From: Holophagales bacterium
GTDB taxonomy: Bacteria > Acidobacteriota > Thermoanaerobaculia > Multivoradales > JAGPDF01
Reading direction: 5' to 3'
Assembly (NCBI GenBank): GCA_016699405.1
Contig: CP064972.1
Coordinates: forward strand, 744,001-808,000
Length of the DNA stretch: 64,000 nt
In this document: positions 39,363 to 49,280 of the stretch, in pieces
How positions within the stretch are numbered: position 1 is the stretch's first letter
Layout of the letters: each line of letters begins with the position of its first letter
Made by a program: the position numbers and the translations under genes
The notes under the pieces: model-generated
Database searches by the model: none
What the model was told of the DNA's origin: nothing
What the model saw: only the letters and a program-made list of their open reading frames with translations

Positions 39363-40666
39363 GACAGATCGCCGCCATCGTCCGCAAGGAGCTGAAGCTC
39401 TTCCTCTCCGACCGTCGCTCGGTCGTGGTCGGCGTCGTCACGCCGATCCTGCTCGCCTGGTTTTTCGGTTTTCTCTTCTCCGGCGGGGGGCAGCAGGAGG
39501 CCACCAAGATCCCGGTTCGCGTGGTCGATGCCGACCGGAGCGCCGTCTCGCGAGCGGTCATCGCCGGCCTCGCCGGCGACCCGCTGCTCGCGGTGACGAC
39601 GGCCGAGGCCGATCCGGCGCGGGAGGAGGTGCGCCGCGGCAAGGCGGTCGCCGCTGTCTTCCTCCCTCCGGGCTTCGGCGTCGACGCGGTGCGCGGCTTC
39701 TTCGGAACCGCGGCGGCCCCGGAGGTCCGCCTGCTCGTCGATCCGTCGCGCAGCACCGAGGCCGGCCTGGTGCGCGGCCTCCTCGCCGAGAAGATCTATC
39801 GCGAGGCGTCGCGCGAGTCGTTCGCCGGCAGCACGGGCCACGACGTCCTCGCGGAGAGTCTGCGTGCGCTCGAAGCAGACCGCGCACCGGCCAGCCCGGA
39901 GCGCGAGGCGTTGAAGCAGCTGCTGCGCGACGTGACGCGCTGGCAGTCGTCGAGCGCCGGACCGGGCCAACCTTCCGGCGTTTCGGGCGCTCCCCGCGGA
40001 CCCGGCTCCGCCGTCCCGTTCACCTTGCGCGAGGAGGCGGTCACGGCGCGGCGGGGGGCGACCTACAACAGCTACGCGCACTCTTTCGCCGGCATGGGAA
40101 TCCAGTTCCTGCTCTTCGTCGCCCTCGACTTCGGCATCGCCTTCCTCGTCGAGCGTCAGGGCGGGCTATGGAAGCGGCTGCGGGCCGCACCGCTGTCGCG
40201 CACGACACTGCTCGCCGGCAAGACGGCGGCGGGAGCGCTGATCGGACTGATCTCCATCGGCACGACCTTCGCTTTCGGGATCGCGGTCCTCGGCGTGCGG
40301 GTCGTGGGGAGCGTTCCCGGATTCCTGCTGCTGCTCGTGGCCTCGGCGCTGATGGCCTCGTCGTTCGGGCTGCTGCTCGCCGCGCTGGGACAGACCCCGG
40401 GCACGACCCGCGGCCTCTCGATCCTTGCCGTCCTGCTGCTCGTGATGCTCGGTGGCGGCTGGGTGCCGGCCTTCGTCTTCCCCGCGTGGATGCAGTCGGT
40501 CACTCTCGCCCTGCCGACCCGCTGGGCGATCGACGGTCTCGACGCCGTCGTCTGGCGCGGCGCCGATCTCGTCACCGGCGCCCTTCCCGCCTGCGCCGTG
40601 CTGCTCGGCTATACCGCGCTCTTCCTGCTGATCGCCCGCCTGCGCTTCCGCTGGTCCGACGACTGA
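39359..40666 (+). CDS. ABC-2 type transporter permease
   Basis: 435 residues. A first transmembrane helix near residues 22-42 (VVVGVVTPILLAWFFGFLF) is followed by a large extracytoplasmic region (~45-235) and five C-terminal helices (~240-430), with the ABC-2 segment RLRAAPLSRTTLLAGK linking helices. This layout is that of YhgE/YadH-type exporters. It partners with the ATPase at 38484. The coupled upstream kinase might control export. Substrate unknown. Confidence 0.92.
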   Translation: MRQIAAIVRKELKLFLSDRRSVVVGVVTPILLAWFFGFLFSGGGQQEATKIPVRVVDADRSAVSRAVIAGLAGDPLLAVTTAEADPAREEVRRGKAVAAVFLPPGFGVDAVRGFFGTAAAPEVRLLVDPSRSTEAGLVRGLLAEKIYREASRESFAGSTGHDVLAESLRALEADRAPASPEREALKQLLRDVTRWQSSSAGPGQPSGVSGAPRGPGSAVPFTLREEAVTARRGATYNSYAHSFAGMGIQFLLFVALDFGIAFLVERQGGLWKRLRAAPLSRTTLLAGKTAAGALIGLISIGTTFAFGIAVLGVRVVGSVPGFLLLLVASALMASSFGLLLAALGQTPGTTRGLSILAVLLLVMLGGGWVPAFVFPAWMQSVTLALPTRWAIDGLDAVVWRGADLVTGALPACAVLLGYTALFLLIARLRFRWSDD

Positions 40667-40723
40667 CCACCCACCAGAGGGCACTCGCGCCGGCGCCGCC
40701 CGCCGCCGGCCGGAAGCCTCGCG

Positions 40724-41338
40724 CTAGCCGCCGAGCTGTCCTTCCTTGAGCAGCGCGGAGAGCGCCTTGAAGCTCGGGTGGTTCTTGTCGCGTGCCCACT
40801 CGAAGGCGACCGATTCGAGACTGGTGATCTGCGCCCCGGCCTGTCGCATCCGCTCGAGCGCCCACTGCCGATGCTCGACCCCGCGGCCGCTGACCGCCTC
40901 CCAGCAGACCTGGACGCCGTAGCCGGCCGCCCGACCGGCAAGGACCGTCTGCATGACGCAGACGTGCGCTTCGATCCCGGCGACGACGAGCTGCATCCGT
41001 CCGGGAGGGACACCGGGCCGCAGCTCGGCGAGCAACTCGGCGAAGCCGGGTTCGGCGAAGCAGCCGAAGGCGACCTTCTCGAAGCGCCGCCGGGCGACAC
41101 CGAGGGCATCGAACACCTCGAGGATCTCCGGCCGCGTCGCCCCGAGGCCGCGCGGATACTGCTCGGTCAGCGCGACCGGCACGCCGAAGAGGTCGGCGAT
41201 CTTCATCAGCCGGCAGGTCGCGGCCTGGACCAGCTCGGGCCGATGGACCTGCTCGACCAACTTGCCCTGCAGGTCGATGACCACCACCACGCTGCGATCG
41301 ATTTCGGCGAGCTCCATGATCTCCTCCTCGGGCGCCAT
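40724..41338 (-). CDS. Isochorismatase-like cysteine hydrolase
   Basis: 204 residues. The catalytic triad of the family can be placed: Asp in VVIDLQGKL, Lys in RFEKVAFG and Cys in IEAHVCVMQT. The family includes nicotinamidases, isochorismatases and YcaC-like hydrolases; the compact form with HVCVMQT is closest to the ISOC1/YcaC group, so nicotinamidase activity is not assured. Start: ATG 41338 and ATG 41317 are both preceded by good GGAG sites, so the protein may be seven residues shorter. It lies 42 bases downstream of the sirtuin gene, likely one operon. Confidence 0.85.
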   Translation of the reverse strand: MAPEEEIMELAEIDRSVVVVIDLQGKLVEQVHRPELVQAATCRLMKIADLFGVPVALTEQYPRGLGATRPEILEVFDALGVARRRFEKVAFGCFAEPGFAELLAELRPGVPPGRMQLVVAGIEAHVCVMQTVLAGRAAGYGVQVCWEAVSGRGVEHRQWALERMRQAGAQITSLESVAFEWARDKNHPSFKALSALLKEGQLGG

Positions 41339-41380
41339 TCTCTCCTCGATGGCGGTCGCCTTGCACGTTCCGCCAAGCGC

Positions 41381-42226
41381 TCAGACGAGCGCCGCGTCGA
41401 GCGCCGCGAGACCGGCGAGCGCCCCGCAGACGAGCGACAGGTGCCCCCCGCCGATCTCCGGCTCGCGCGGGTTGATCCGCACGACGGTCGTGCCGGATCG
41501 GCTGCCGAGTTGCTCGGAGAACCGGCGAATCGACGGAATCGCCGTGCCGGCCCCGAGCTCGACGACGACCAGCGGCAGAGCGCGGCAGGAGACGAGGAAG
41601 GCCTCGCGACGCCGGCGTTGCTCGCGGCTGCGGTCGGCGATCCAGCCCCAGTCGTTGAACATCAGGATGTTGGGTCGGGCGAGACCACCGCAGCGCGGAC
41701 AGTGCGGCAGGCTCGTCGCGCGCATCGTCGCCGGATCGACCTCGACGTTCCCCTCCTGCCGCCAGATCCTGGCGCTGCATCCGGAGGCGCACTGGAGGTG
41801 GTGGATCGAGCCATGGATCTCCTCGATCGACTCCTCGCCGAACCCAGCCCGCTGGAACTGGCCGTCGACGTTCGACGTGACGACGAAGACGTCGAGCCCG
41901 AAGCGCGCGACCCAGCGCCGCAGGACCTGGAATCCGGCGTGCGGCACCGTGCGGCGGTAGAGCTCCAGGCGGTGACCGTAGAAGCCCCAGCCGAACGACG
42001 GGTCGCGGACAAAGTGGATCGGGTCGGCGGCATCGACGAAGGAGAGGCCCAGCCGCTCGTAGAGCGGATAGGCCTTCCAGAAGCCGGCGTCACCGCGGAA
42101 GTCGGGGAGTCCGGAGTCGACGCCCATGCCGGCTCCGGCGGTGATCACCAGGGCGCGTGCCGCTCGAACCGCCGCCGCGGCCCGCGCGACGCGTTCCGGA
42201 TCGATCTCGCCGGGGCTCGGCTCCAC
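41381..42226 (-). CDS. Sir2-family NAD-dependent deacylase
   Basis: 281 residues. The NAD loop is ITAGAGMGVDSGLPDFRG, the catalytic histidine is in IHGSIHHLQC, TSNVDGQFQRAG is the TxNxDxL-type motif and the zinc cysteines are CASGC and CPRC. The C-terminal GAGTAIPS corresponds to the GTSLxVxP motif. It would remove acyl groups from protein lysines, using NAD and releasing nicotinamide. The start is not obvious: GTG 42226, nine bases after GGGAGG, fits the family length; an upstream GTG is also possible. Downstream is the isochorismatase-like gene. Confidence 0.88.
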   Translation of the reverse strand: MEPSPGEIDPERVARAAAAVRAARALVITAGAGMGVDSGLPDFRGDAGFWKAYPLYERLGLSFVDAADPIHFVRDPSFGWGFYGHRLELYRRTVPHAGFQVLRRWVARFGLDVFVVTSNVDGQFQRAGFGEESIEEIHGSIHHLQCASGCSARIWRQEGNVEVDPATMRATSLPHCPRCGGLARPNILMFNDWGWIADRSREQRRRREAFLVSCRALPLVVVELGAGTAIPSIRRFSEQLGSRSGTTVVRINPREPEIGGGHLSLVCGALAGLAALDAALV

Positions 42227-42273
42227 GCTGTCGAGCCTCCCACAGTCGCACCGTGGTCGCACCCCGAAAGTCG

Positions 42274-43107
42274 TCAGCGACGCGCGGCGGCCGACGCCGC
42301 CTCTTGATAGACCGAACCCGAGAAGGTGTAACGGTGGGTTTCGCGGAACGTCTCGACGGTCATCTCGTCGTTGAGGCGGCTCCCCGAGGTCACGACGACG
42401 ACGTCGAACCAGTCCGGGTTGCCCCCGCGCTCGAAGGTCACCTGGGACTTGAACTCGTAGCAGTTCTTCTCTGCTTCGTCGCAGCCGCCGCTGTTTTCGC
42501 TCTCGAGCTCGCCAAGGGCCAGGACCTCGACGATCGACTCGCCGACCGGCGCGAGGAGCGTGAGACCGACGGTCGACTCGCCCATGTTGGTGAAGCCCGG
42601 TTCGTAGCGCACGCCCCAGCGCGACGGCCCGAGCTGGACCAACGTCCCTTCGGGGGCGGCACCGTACGAGCCCATCTCGGTGATGCTCGGGTTCCGAGCT
42701 CGCAGGTGCCAGCCGCCAGGCACCTTCTCGAAGAGCGCGCCGGCGATCCCCGGCGACTGTCCGTGGCTGTCGGCGCCTTCCGGATTCTCGGCGACGATCG
42801 CCAACAGGTGATCCGGGGTCGCTGGCGGATAGCGATAGAGCCCTTCGACGGTGGCAATCACCGGTAGGGTGGCCTCGTCGGCGGAACGGCCCGGGCCCGC
42901 CGGCTCGCCCGGCTCGCCCGGCTCGGCGATAGCGGCGTGTCTGGCGGAGTCGTAGTTGCCGTAGAGCAGCCTCAGGATCTCGACCGGTCCGGCTTCCTCG
43001 CGGAGGGCGGGAGCCTCGGAGGGCCGCTTCGGCGCCGCGGCCTGGCATCGGACCACGTTGCCCAGCTGGGCCGAGAGAACGAGGAGGACGGACAGCGAAC
43101 GTCGCAT
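42274..43107 (-). CDS. Secreted protein of unknown function
   Basis: 277 residues. Start ATG 43107 follows AAGGAGAT. A signal peptide (LSVLLVLSAQLGNVVRCQA) is followed by a GEPGEPAGPG linker made by short tandem repeats, then a beta-rich domain with WHLRARNPSITEMGSYG, STVGLTLLAPVG, CDEAEKNCYEFKSQVTFE and THRYTFSGSVYQ. A Cys pair (CDEAEKNC) could form a disulfide. No family recognised. It lies upstream of the sirtuin on the same strand with 47 bases between. Confidence 0.72.
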   Translation of the reverse strand: MRRSLSVLLVLSAQLGNVVRCQAAAPKRPSEAPALREEAGPVEILRLLYGNYDSARHAAIAEPGEPGEPAGPGRSADEATLPVIATVEGLYRYPPATPDHLLAIVAENPEGADSHGQSPGIAGALFEKVPGGWHLRARNPSITEMGSYGAAPEGTLVQLGPSRWGVRYEPGFTNMGESTVGLTLLAPVGESIVEVLALGELESENSGGCDEAEKNCYEFKSQVTFERGGNPDWFDVVVVTSGSRLNDEMTVETFRETHRYTFSGSVYQEAASAAARR

Positions 43108-43219
43108 GGATCTCCTTTCGGTGCCGGGCCAGTCGTCCGGAGGCACGGCACTCGCCAAATGGGGATGCGGCGAGACGGTCGGTGGCGGGACAGCGGATCG
43201 CGCGTGCATGCGCCTCCCC

Positions 43220-43248
43220 TTGGCAATCCTCGCCCGGGCGGCTAGATT
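43220..43248 (+). promoter_or_regulatory. Sigma-70 type promoter for the DoxX gene
   Basis: TTGGCA (-35, 5 of 6 matches) and TAGATT (-10) are exactly 17 bases apart, 48 bases before the start codon at 43296. Confidence 0.6.
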
Positions 43249-43295
43249 GCCACGAGACGCATCCCGACCGGGCCTCACGCCCGAGGAGCCTGCCG

Positions 43296-43733
43296 ATGAC
43301 GAGCCCTCCGCTGACCCGCTGGGCCAGCTGGTCCCCGTACCTTCTCGCGCTGCTGCGCATCGCTGCGGCGGTCATCTTCATCGTCCCGGGAACGATGAAG
43401 CTCTTCGCCTACCCGATGGGCATGCCGCCCGATGGTGGCACCGCGCACTTCCCGTCCCAGATCTGGTTCGGCGGCGTGCTCGAGGTCTTCGGCGGTGCAC
43501 TGCTGGCGATCGGACTCTTCACCCGCCCGGTCGCCTTCGTGCTCTCCGGGATGATGGCGGTGGCCTACTTCCAGTTCCACGCTCCGCAGGGCTTCTGGCC
43601 GGCGGCCAACGGCGGTGTCGCAGCGGCGCTCTACTGTTTCGTCTGGCTCTACTTCTCGGCCGCCGGGGCGGGGCCGTGGAGCGTCGACGCGTGGCGGGCC
43701 AGACGCCACGACTCGATCGCGATGCCCTCGTGA
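43296..43733 (+). CDS. DoxX family membrane protein
   Basis: 145 residues with four transmembrane helices. RIAAAVIFIVPGTMKLF and GGVLEVFGGALLAIGLFTRPVA are the hallmark first and second helices of DoxX, and FFWLYFS-like aromatic helices end it (here CFVWLYFSAAG). DoxX proteins are linked with thiosulfate:quinone oxidoreductase subunits and with redox stress complexes, but most are uncharacterised. Start ATG 43296 with GAGGAG upstream; a good sigma-70 promoter lies before it. Convergent with the cysteine dioxygenase-like gene, 12 bases apart. Confidence 0.88.
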   Translation: MTSPPLTRWASWSPYLLALLRIAAAVIFIVPGTMKLFAYPMGMPPDGGTAHFPSQIWFGGVLEVFGGALLAIGLFTRPVAFVLSGMMAVAYFQFHAPQGFWPAANGGVAAALYCFVWLYFSAAGAGPWSVDAWRARRHDSIAMPS

Positions 43734-43745
43734 TCCGGCCGCAGC

Positions 43746-44312
43746 CTATTCGCTGAGCGCGAGCCGCCGGGGTTCGGCGCGATACCGACCGTCGCCGAGC
43801 GGATGGAAGACCCGGCAGCGCGTGAGCTCGCCGCCGTAGACGTGGAGAGTCACCGTCTTCTCGCTGGCGCTCGGATTGCGCATCGTGTGGTACTCGAGCG
43901 GCGGGGCGAGCGTCCCGGTCGCACCGGGGCCACCACGGTCGACGCTCAGGCGCTCGAAGCGCTCCGCCCCGTCGAGGTCCGTCCCGCAGTGCCGGTACAT
44001 CTCCGCTTCGATCTCCCCGGCGACGACGATCTCGACCCCCCAGAGGCCGTCATGGTCGTGGAGCGGCGTCCCCTGCCCGGGGCCCCAGACCATCGCCAGC
44101 GCCGAGAAGCGTCCCACCGGGTCGAGGTGGACGAGATGGCGGGCGTAGCTCGTCTCGCCGGGGCGCATCAGCCGTTCCGGCAGGGCGAGGGCCCCCGCCG
44201 CAGCCAAGGCACGCAGCTCGCGCTCCACCTCGGCGCTCGGGTTCGACGCACCTCCTCGCGCCACGGCCGCTTCCAGGCCGTGAAGGAGCGGACCCAACAA
44301 GAGTTCGTCCAT
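43746..44312 (-). CDS. Cysteine dioxygenase-like cupin
   Basis: 188 residues. The metal-binding cupin motif is TPLHDHDGLWGVEIVVAGE (His-x-His and Glu) and the second motif is LEYHTMRNPS, as in type I cysteine dioxygenases of bacteria. Such enzymes use non-haem iron to oxidise cysteine to cysteine sulfinate; others in the family act on mercaptopropionate, and the sequence does not decide. No signal peptide. Start ATG 44312. No sulfur-metabolism genes adjoin; the cysteine synthase is 38 kb away in this window. Confidence 0.85.
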   Translation of the reverse strand: MDELLLGPLLHGLEAAVARGGASNPSAEVERELRALAAAGALALPERLMRPGETSYARHLVHLDPVGRFSALAMVWGPGQGTPLHDHDGLWGVEIVVAGEIEAEMYRHCGTDLDGAERFERLSVDRGGPGATGTLAPPLEYHTMRNPSASEKTVTLHVYGGELTRCRVFHPLGDGRYRAEPRRLALSE

Positions 44313-44415
44313 CGTCAATCGTCGTCCTCGCCCTGGACGATAACCCAGGCCCGACCCGAGGGGGCTCCGACCCGCCGGCCCGACCCCTTCGGTGGGTTGT
44401 CCTAGACTATTGGGG

Positions 44416-44763
44416 ATGGAATCGTCGCCCCCGATCGACCGCGTCCTGCAGGAGCTCGAGCTCCTGCGCGGCGATCTGTTGCGCGTCGAGTGGGTCGACA
44501 TCGCCGAGGACCCGCTCGGCAACCCGGCCCTCGCGTCGCTCGCCCGGCGGACCTCCTACGGCCTCTTCTGGGGCTTCCAGGAGAGCCACGGCGTCTACTG
44601 CCTGGTCACCACGACGACCGTCGACCACGACGTCTCGGGTCAGAACGGTTACGTGATCTACCCCGTCGGCTGCGTGCGCGGAGTGGAGGTCATCAAGCGG
44701 GTACGGCGGCCGCGGCCGACGCGAAAGAAGGCCGTCGGCGCCGGCGAGCCGGCTCCCTCCTGA
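44416..44763 (+). CDS. Small hypothetical protein
   Basis: 115 residues. The N-terminal half is helical (VLQELELLRGDLLRVEWVDIAED) and the second half is beta-rich with a YGLFWGFQESHGVYCLVTTTT strand pair and a basic tail ending PRPTRKKAVGAGEPAPS. No family recognised; no signal peptide. Start ATG 44416 follows GGGG only, so it is weakly supported. It reads as real from codon use and a clear end 12 bases before the convergent lepA gene. Confidence 0.6.
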   Translation: MESSPPIDRVLQELELLRGDLLRVEWVDIAEDPLGNPALASLARRTSYGLFWGFQESHGVYCLVTTTTVDHDVSGQNGYVIYPVGCVRGVEVIKRVRRPRPTRKKAVGAGEPAPS

Positions 44764-44775
44764 GGCGGCCTCGTT

Positions 44776-46578
<1,803 letters not shown>

Positions 46579-46761
46579 GACGGATCGGTCTTTCTCGCGA
46601 ATGGCAGTGAGCGGAGCGAGGCGCGGCGGGGAGCCCCGGAACGGACCCCTGGAGCCGAACGAGCGTGGCGGCGGGCTCCTGGAGGCGCCCGACCGAGCGG
46701 TCGGACAAGGGCGGGAGCGTAACACGCGGCCCGCGGCGCCCCGGATTCCCCTTCGGGGTGT

Positions 46762-46775
46762 GACCGAAATCGGTC
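46762..46775. promoter_or_regulatory. Inverted repeat upstream of sigma factor operon
   Basis: GACCGA and TCGGTC are perfect complements separated by AA. The site lies 37 bases before the start codon at 46812, where an operator would sit. No regulator is identified. Confidence 0.35.
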
Positions 46776-46811
46776 CCAGGGTACTTTCCCCATGTGGATC
46801 TGGAGGAAACC

Positions 46812-47291
46812 GTGAGCGCGCTTGCCCCCCGATTGTTTCGCGTCGCCTTCGGGCTTGGTGGGGAGCGAGACCTGGCCGAGGACGCCGCACAGGAGGCGCT
46901 CGTCGCACTCGTCGGCCGGTGGCGCCGGCACGGACCGCCCGAGAGCGCCGAGGCGTTCGCCTTTGCCGTATTGCGCCGCCGGCTCCTGCGCGCCCGCTGG
47001 CGACGGCTTCTTCTTCACCCTTTGGACACGACCCGCGAGCCCGCGGCACCGCGCGGCGTCGAAGCCGAGGTCGGAGCGACCCTCGAGCTCGCACGGGTGC
47101 GGCGGGCTCTGGCGCAGCTCTCCACCGGCGACCGCGAGATCCTGCTGCTCGTGGCGGCCGGCGAGCTCGACGAGGCCTCGACCGCCGCCCTGCTCGGGCG
47201 CAGTCGCTCGGCCATCAGGATGCGGCTCCACCGGGCGCGCTCGCGTCTGCGGCGGCTGCTCGGGGTCCAGCCGACAGGAGAATCGCGATGA
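46812..47291 (+). CDS. ECF-type sigma-70 factor
   Basis: 159 residues. Region 2 is compressed (RLFRVAFGLGGERDLAEDAAQEALVALV); region 4 has LAQLSTGDREILLLVAAGELDEASTAALLGRSRSAIRMRLHRARSRLRRLL, an intact helix-turn-helix for -35 recognition. The start is chosen as GTG 46812, five bases after GGAGGA; a GTG at 46794 lies too close to that site. It directs RNA polymerase to genes controlled by the FecR-like protein encoded next, with which it overlaps (ATGA). Targets unknown. Confidence 0.88.
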   Translation: MSALAPRLFRVAFGLGGERDLAEDAAQEALVALVGRWRRHGPPESAEAFAFAVLRRRLLRARWRRLLLHPLDTTREPAAPRGVEAEVGATLELARVRRALAQLSTGDREILLLVAAGELDEASTAALLGRSRSAIRMRLHRARSRLRRLLGVQPTGESR

Positions 47292-47662
47292 AACCACCAG
47301 AGCACCCTCTCGATGGCGCGTTGCGCGACGCACTGTCCCCCGCGGAAGACGAGCTCGTGCGCCTTCGTCTGCGGGCTCTCGAAACGGCACCAGGTCCGCC
47401 CTGGCGACAGCAGGTTCCACGCTGGGTCGTTTCGGCGACTGGTGCCGCGGTTCTGGCTCTGGCCGTCGCTGCGGGACTCGGGCTGATTCCCTTCGAGCTC
47501 AGCACTCCCGAGCCGCGGCTCGAGACGGTGTTGGCTCGGGTCGCCGGGAATGCACCTCTCCTGGCGATCGAGCGCAGCGACGGCTCGCTGCTCCTCGTTC
47601 AACCCGGCAATCGGCGAAAGCTCCGGCAGGGCCCCTTTCTTCTCATGGGAGAGCTCCAATGA
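47288..47662 (+). CDS. FecR-like anti-sigma membrane protein
   Basis: 124 residues. The first ~45 residues are charged and cytoplasmic, then one transmembrane helix (WVVSATGAAVLALAVAAGLGLI). The short periplasmic part VLARVAGNAPLLAIERSDGSLLLVQPGNRRKLRQG follows the FecR pattern of strands around a G-rich turn but is far shorter than full FecR. It probably binds the sigma factor inside the cell and the STN protein outside. It overlaps both neighbours by four bases (ATGA), so all three proteins are co-translated. Confidence 0.72.
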   Translation: MKPPEHPLDGALRDALSPAEDELVRLRLRALETAPGPPWRQQVPRWVVSATGAAVLALAVAAGLGLIPFELSTPEPRLETVLARVAGNAPLLAIERSDGSLLLVQPGNRRKLRQGPFLLMGELQ

Positions 47663-48306
47663 ACCGTCGAATTGCTCGCGTCCTCTTGGCTCTGTCACTT
47701 CTCGTTCCGCTCACTGGATGGGCTCGAGCCGGTGAGGAAGGCGCACCGCCGGCAACAGCGGCCGACGGCGAGTTGCTCGACCGTCGGATTTCGTTCGACC
47801 TCGATGCGGTTCCTCTCGCCCACCTCGCCGAGTCGCTCTCGGTGTTCGGCGTGTCGCTGCGAATCGAGGGGGGCAACTCCGGCGAGCTGGCGACTCGGCC
47901 GATCAGCCTCTGTGTCAACCGAGTTCGGCTGCGCGTCGTGCTCGATGCCGTTTGCGACACCGTCGATTGCCGCTGGGAGCGACTGGCCGGGTCGCCGGCG
48001 ACGGTCTCCCTTTCGGCGCTTCCCACCCCACCGCGCAAGGCGACCAAGGGCCTGCCCGAGAGGCTGAATGAGCGGATCTCCGTGTCGCTCGCCGGCGCCA
48101 CGGCGAAGGACGTCTTCGCGTCGTTCGTTCGCATCCTCGCGGTGGAAGTGCGGCTCGACCAAGGTCTGGAGGAGCGGACCTTGGTCGTCGAACTCGAAGA
48201 CACCGCGGTGCACGACGTTCTTGACGCCTTCTGCCGACAGCTCGGCTGCGCTTGGCGGATCGAAGACTCGCCTCGTCCGACCCTGGTCGTCGACGCTCGG
48301 CGATAG
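47659..48306 (+). CDS. Exported protein with two STN-like domains
   Basis: 215 residues with a signal peptide (VLLALSLLVPLTGWARA). Two related segments follow: ISFDLDAVPLAHLAESLSVFGVSLRIEG... and ISVSLAGATAKDVFASFVRILAVEVRLDQ..., each starting with a strand, then a helix beginning at a conserved acidic/aliphatic run and a cysteine-containing helix (VLDAVCDTVDCRW; VLDAFCRQLGCAW). This is the secretin/TonB N-terminal (STN) type fold. In Fec systems the STN domain of a receptor signals to FecR; here it is a free protein. Paired cysteines in each unit may form disulfides. Confidence 0.72.
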   Translation: MNRRIARVLLALSLLVPLTGWARAGEEGAPPATAADGELLDRRISFDLDAVPLAHLAESLSVFGVSLRIEGGNSGELATRPISLCVNRVRLRVVLDAVCDTVDCRWERLAGSPATVSLSALPTPPRKATKGLPERLNERISVSLAGATAKDVFASFVRILAVEVRLDQGLEERTLVVELEDTAVHDVLDAFCRQLGCAWRIEDSPRPTLVVDARR

Positions 48307-48313
48307 GACAGAT

Positions 48314-48336
48314 CCCAAGGGCACCAGGTCCTTGGG
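48314..48336 (+). terminator. Hairpin after the sigma/FecR/STN operon
   Basis: Arms CCCAAGG and CCTTGGG with a 9-base loop begin eight bases after the stop at 48306. There is no T-run, so it may act as an mRNA 3' end rather than a full terminator. Confidence 0.4.
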
Positions 48337-48532
48337 CGCAGCCGGCGCGGCGCGATTCCCTGACGGAGCGAAGCGCGATGGAGCCGCCCCGGGGCTCGAC
48401 CGTCCTCTCGCGAGGACGCCGTCGGCGCGGCCTCGCCGGGAGCCATCGCGCACACCCCATGTTTTCAACGAGTTGGCTTGAGTCCGGACCTCTGGCACGA
48501 GGCTCGCAATCTAGCCCGCCAGGAGGTTGCCC

Positions 48533-49198
48533 ATGCACTCACCACTCCGACTCCGTTCGCTCCCGACGTCGTTCGCGACCGCGGCGCTGCTCGTCGCTGG
48601 GACGTTCTTCGCTGCCGCTCCGGCGAGCGCCGGTCCGCCGTCGCCGCGTGAGGTCCACCGGCAGGTGCGCGGCCATCTGCTCGATGTCCTCGGCGGGATC
48701 CACGACCTGGCGCGGGTTCTCGATCCGATTCCGCTCTTCCTCGAGGTCGCCACGCGCGGTGATCTCGAGGTGTACTTCGACGGGCAGGAGTACTACGGCC
48801 CGCATCGCCACTACCACGATGTCTACAGCTTCCCCGTCCTCGTCGACGGCGTCGTGGTCTACCGGCCCCACGTCTACTGCGACGCTCGGCTCTTCTCCGG
48901 CGTCGGCGGCTACTACCCGCGGAACAACATCTACTACCGCTCCGACGAATTCCGCAGCCATCGCGGATACGACCGCGACCACCACTGGGATCACCGGTGG
49001 GACCGCGGTCGGCGCGAGAGCGATCGCGATCGCTCACGCGACCGCTACCGCGACGACTCCCGCGATCGCTACCGTGACGACTCCCGCGACCACTACCGGG
49101 ACGACTCTCGCGGTCGCTCCCGCGACGGCTCTCGCGACCGGCGGTCCGGAGCTCACGACGAGTCTGGGCGCGGGCGACATCACCGCGACCGCCACTAG
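48533..49198 (+). CDS. Secreted Arg/Asp-Ser repeat protein
   Basis: 221 residues. The start ATG 48533 follows AGGAGG. Signal peptide ~1-33 (AALLVAGTFFAAAPASA). The middle (~35-150) has a Tyr/His-rich segment (YYGPHRHYHDVYSFPV, VVVYRPHVYCD, GYYPRNNIYYRSDE). The C-terminal ~70 residues are almost entirely Arg, Asp and Ser, built on tandem RDRYRDDS units, encoded by 24-base repeats at 49037-49132. It is likely disordered, strongly charged, possibly metal- or polymer-binding. Unknown function. Confidence 0.78.
   Translation: MHSPLRLRSLPTSFATAALLVAGTFFAAAPASAGPPSPREVHRQVRGHLLDVLGGIHDLARVLDPIPLFLEVATRGDLEVYFDGQEYYGPHRHYHDVYSFPVLVDGVVVYRPHVYCDARLFSGVGGYYPRNNIYYRSDEFRSHRGYDRDHHWDHRWDRGRRESDRDRSRDRYRDDSRDRYRDDSRDHYRDDSRGRSRDGSRDRRSGAHDESGRGRHHRDRH
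49037..49132 (+). repeat. Four tandem 24-base repeats in coding sequence
   Basis: Units start at 49037, 49061, 49085 and 49109, beginning CGCGACCGCTACCG or close variants; the first three are highly similar and the fourth is degraded. They encode the RDRYRDDS repeats of the protein at 48533. Confidence 0.85.
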
Positions 49199-49280
49199 CC
49201 ACGGACGCGGGGAGCCGCCGCGCCGCGGAGGCCGGGGAGCGTGTCGCGCCAGGTCGCCGGCCGGCGGCCTGGCGGTCCGC

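Noticed and set aside
43105..43295. Search for a regulatory RNA between 43107 and 43296
   Set aside because: Only a sigma-70 promoter is convincing; no stable conserved structure was seen.
49037..49132. Tandem repeats considered as a CRISPR-like array
   Set aside because: Units are contiguous with no spacers and lie in frame inside a coding sequence.
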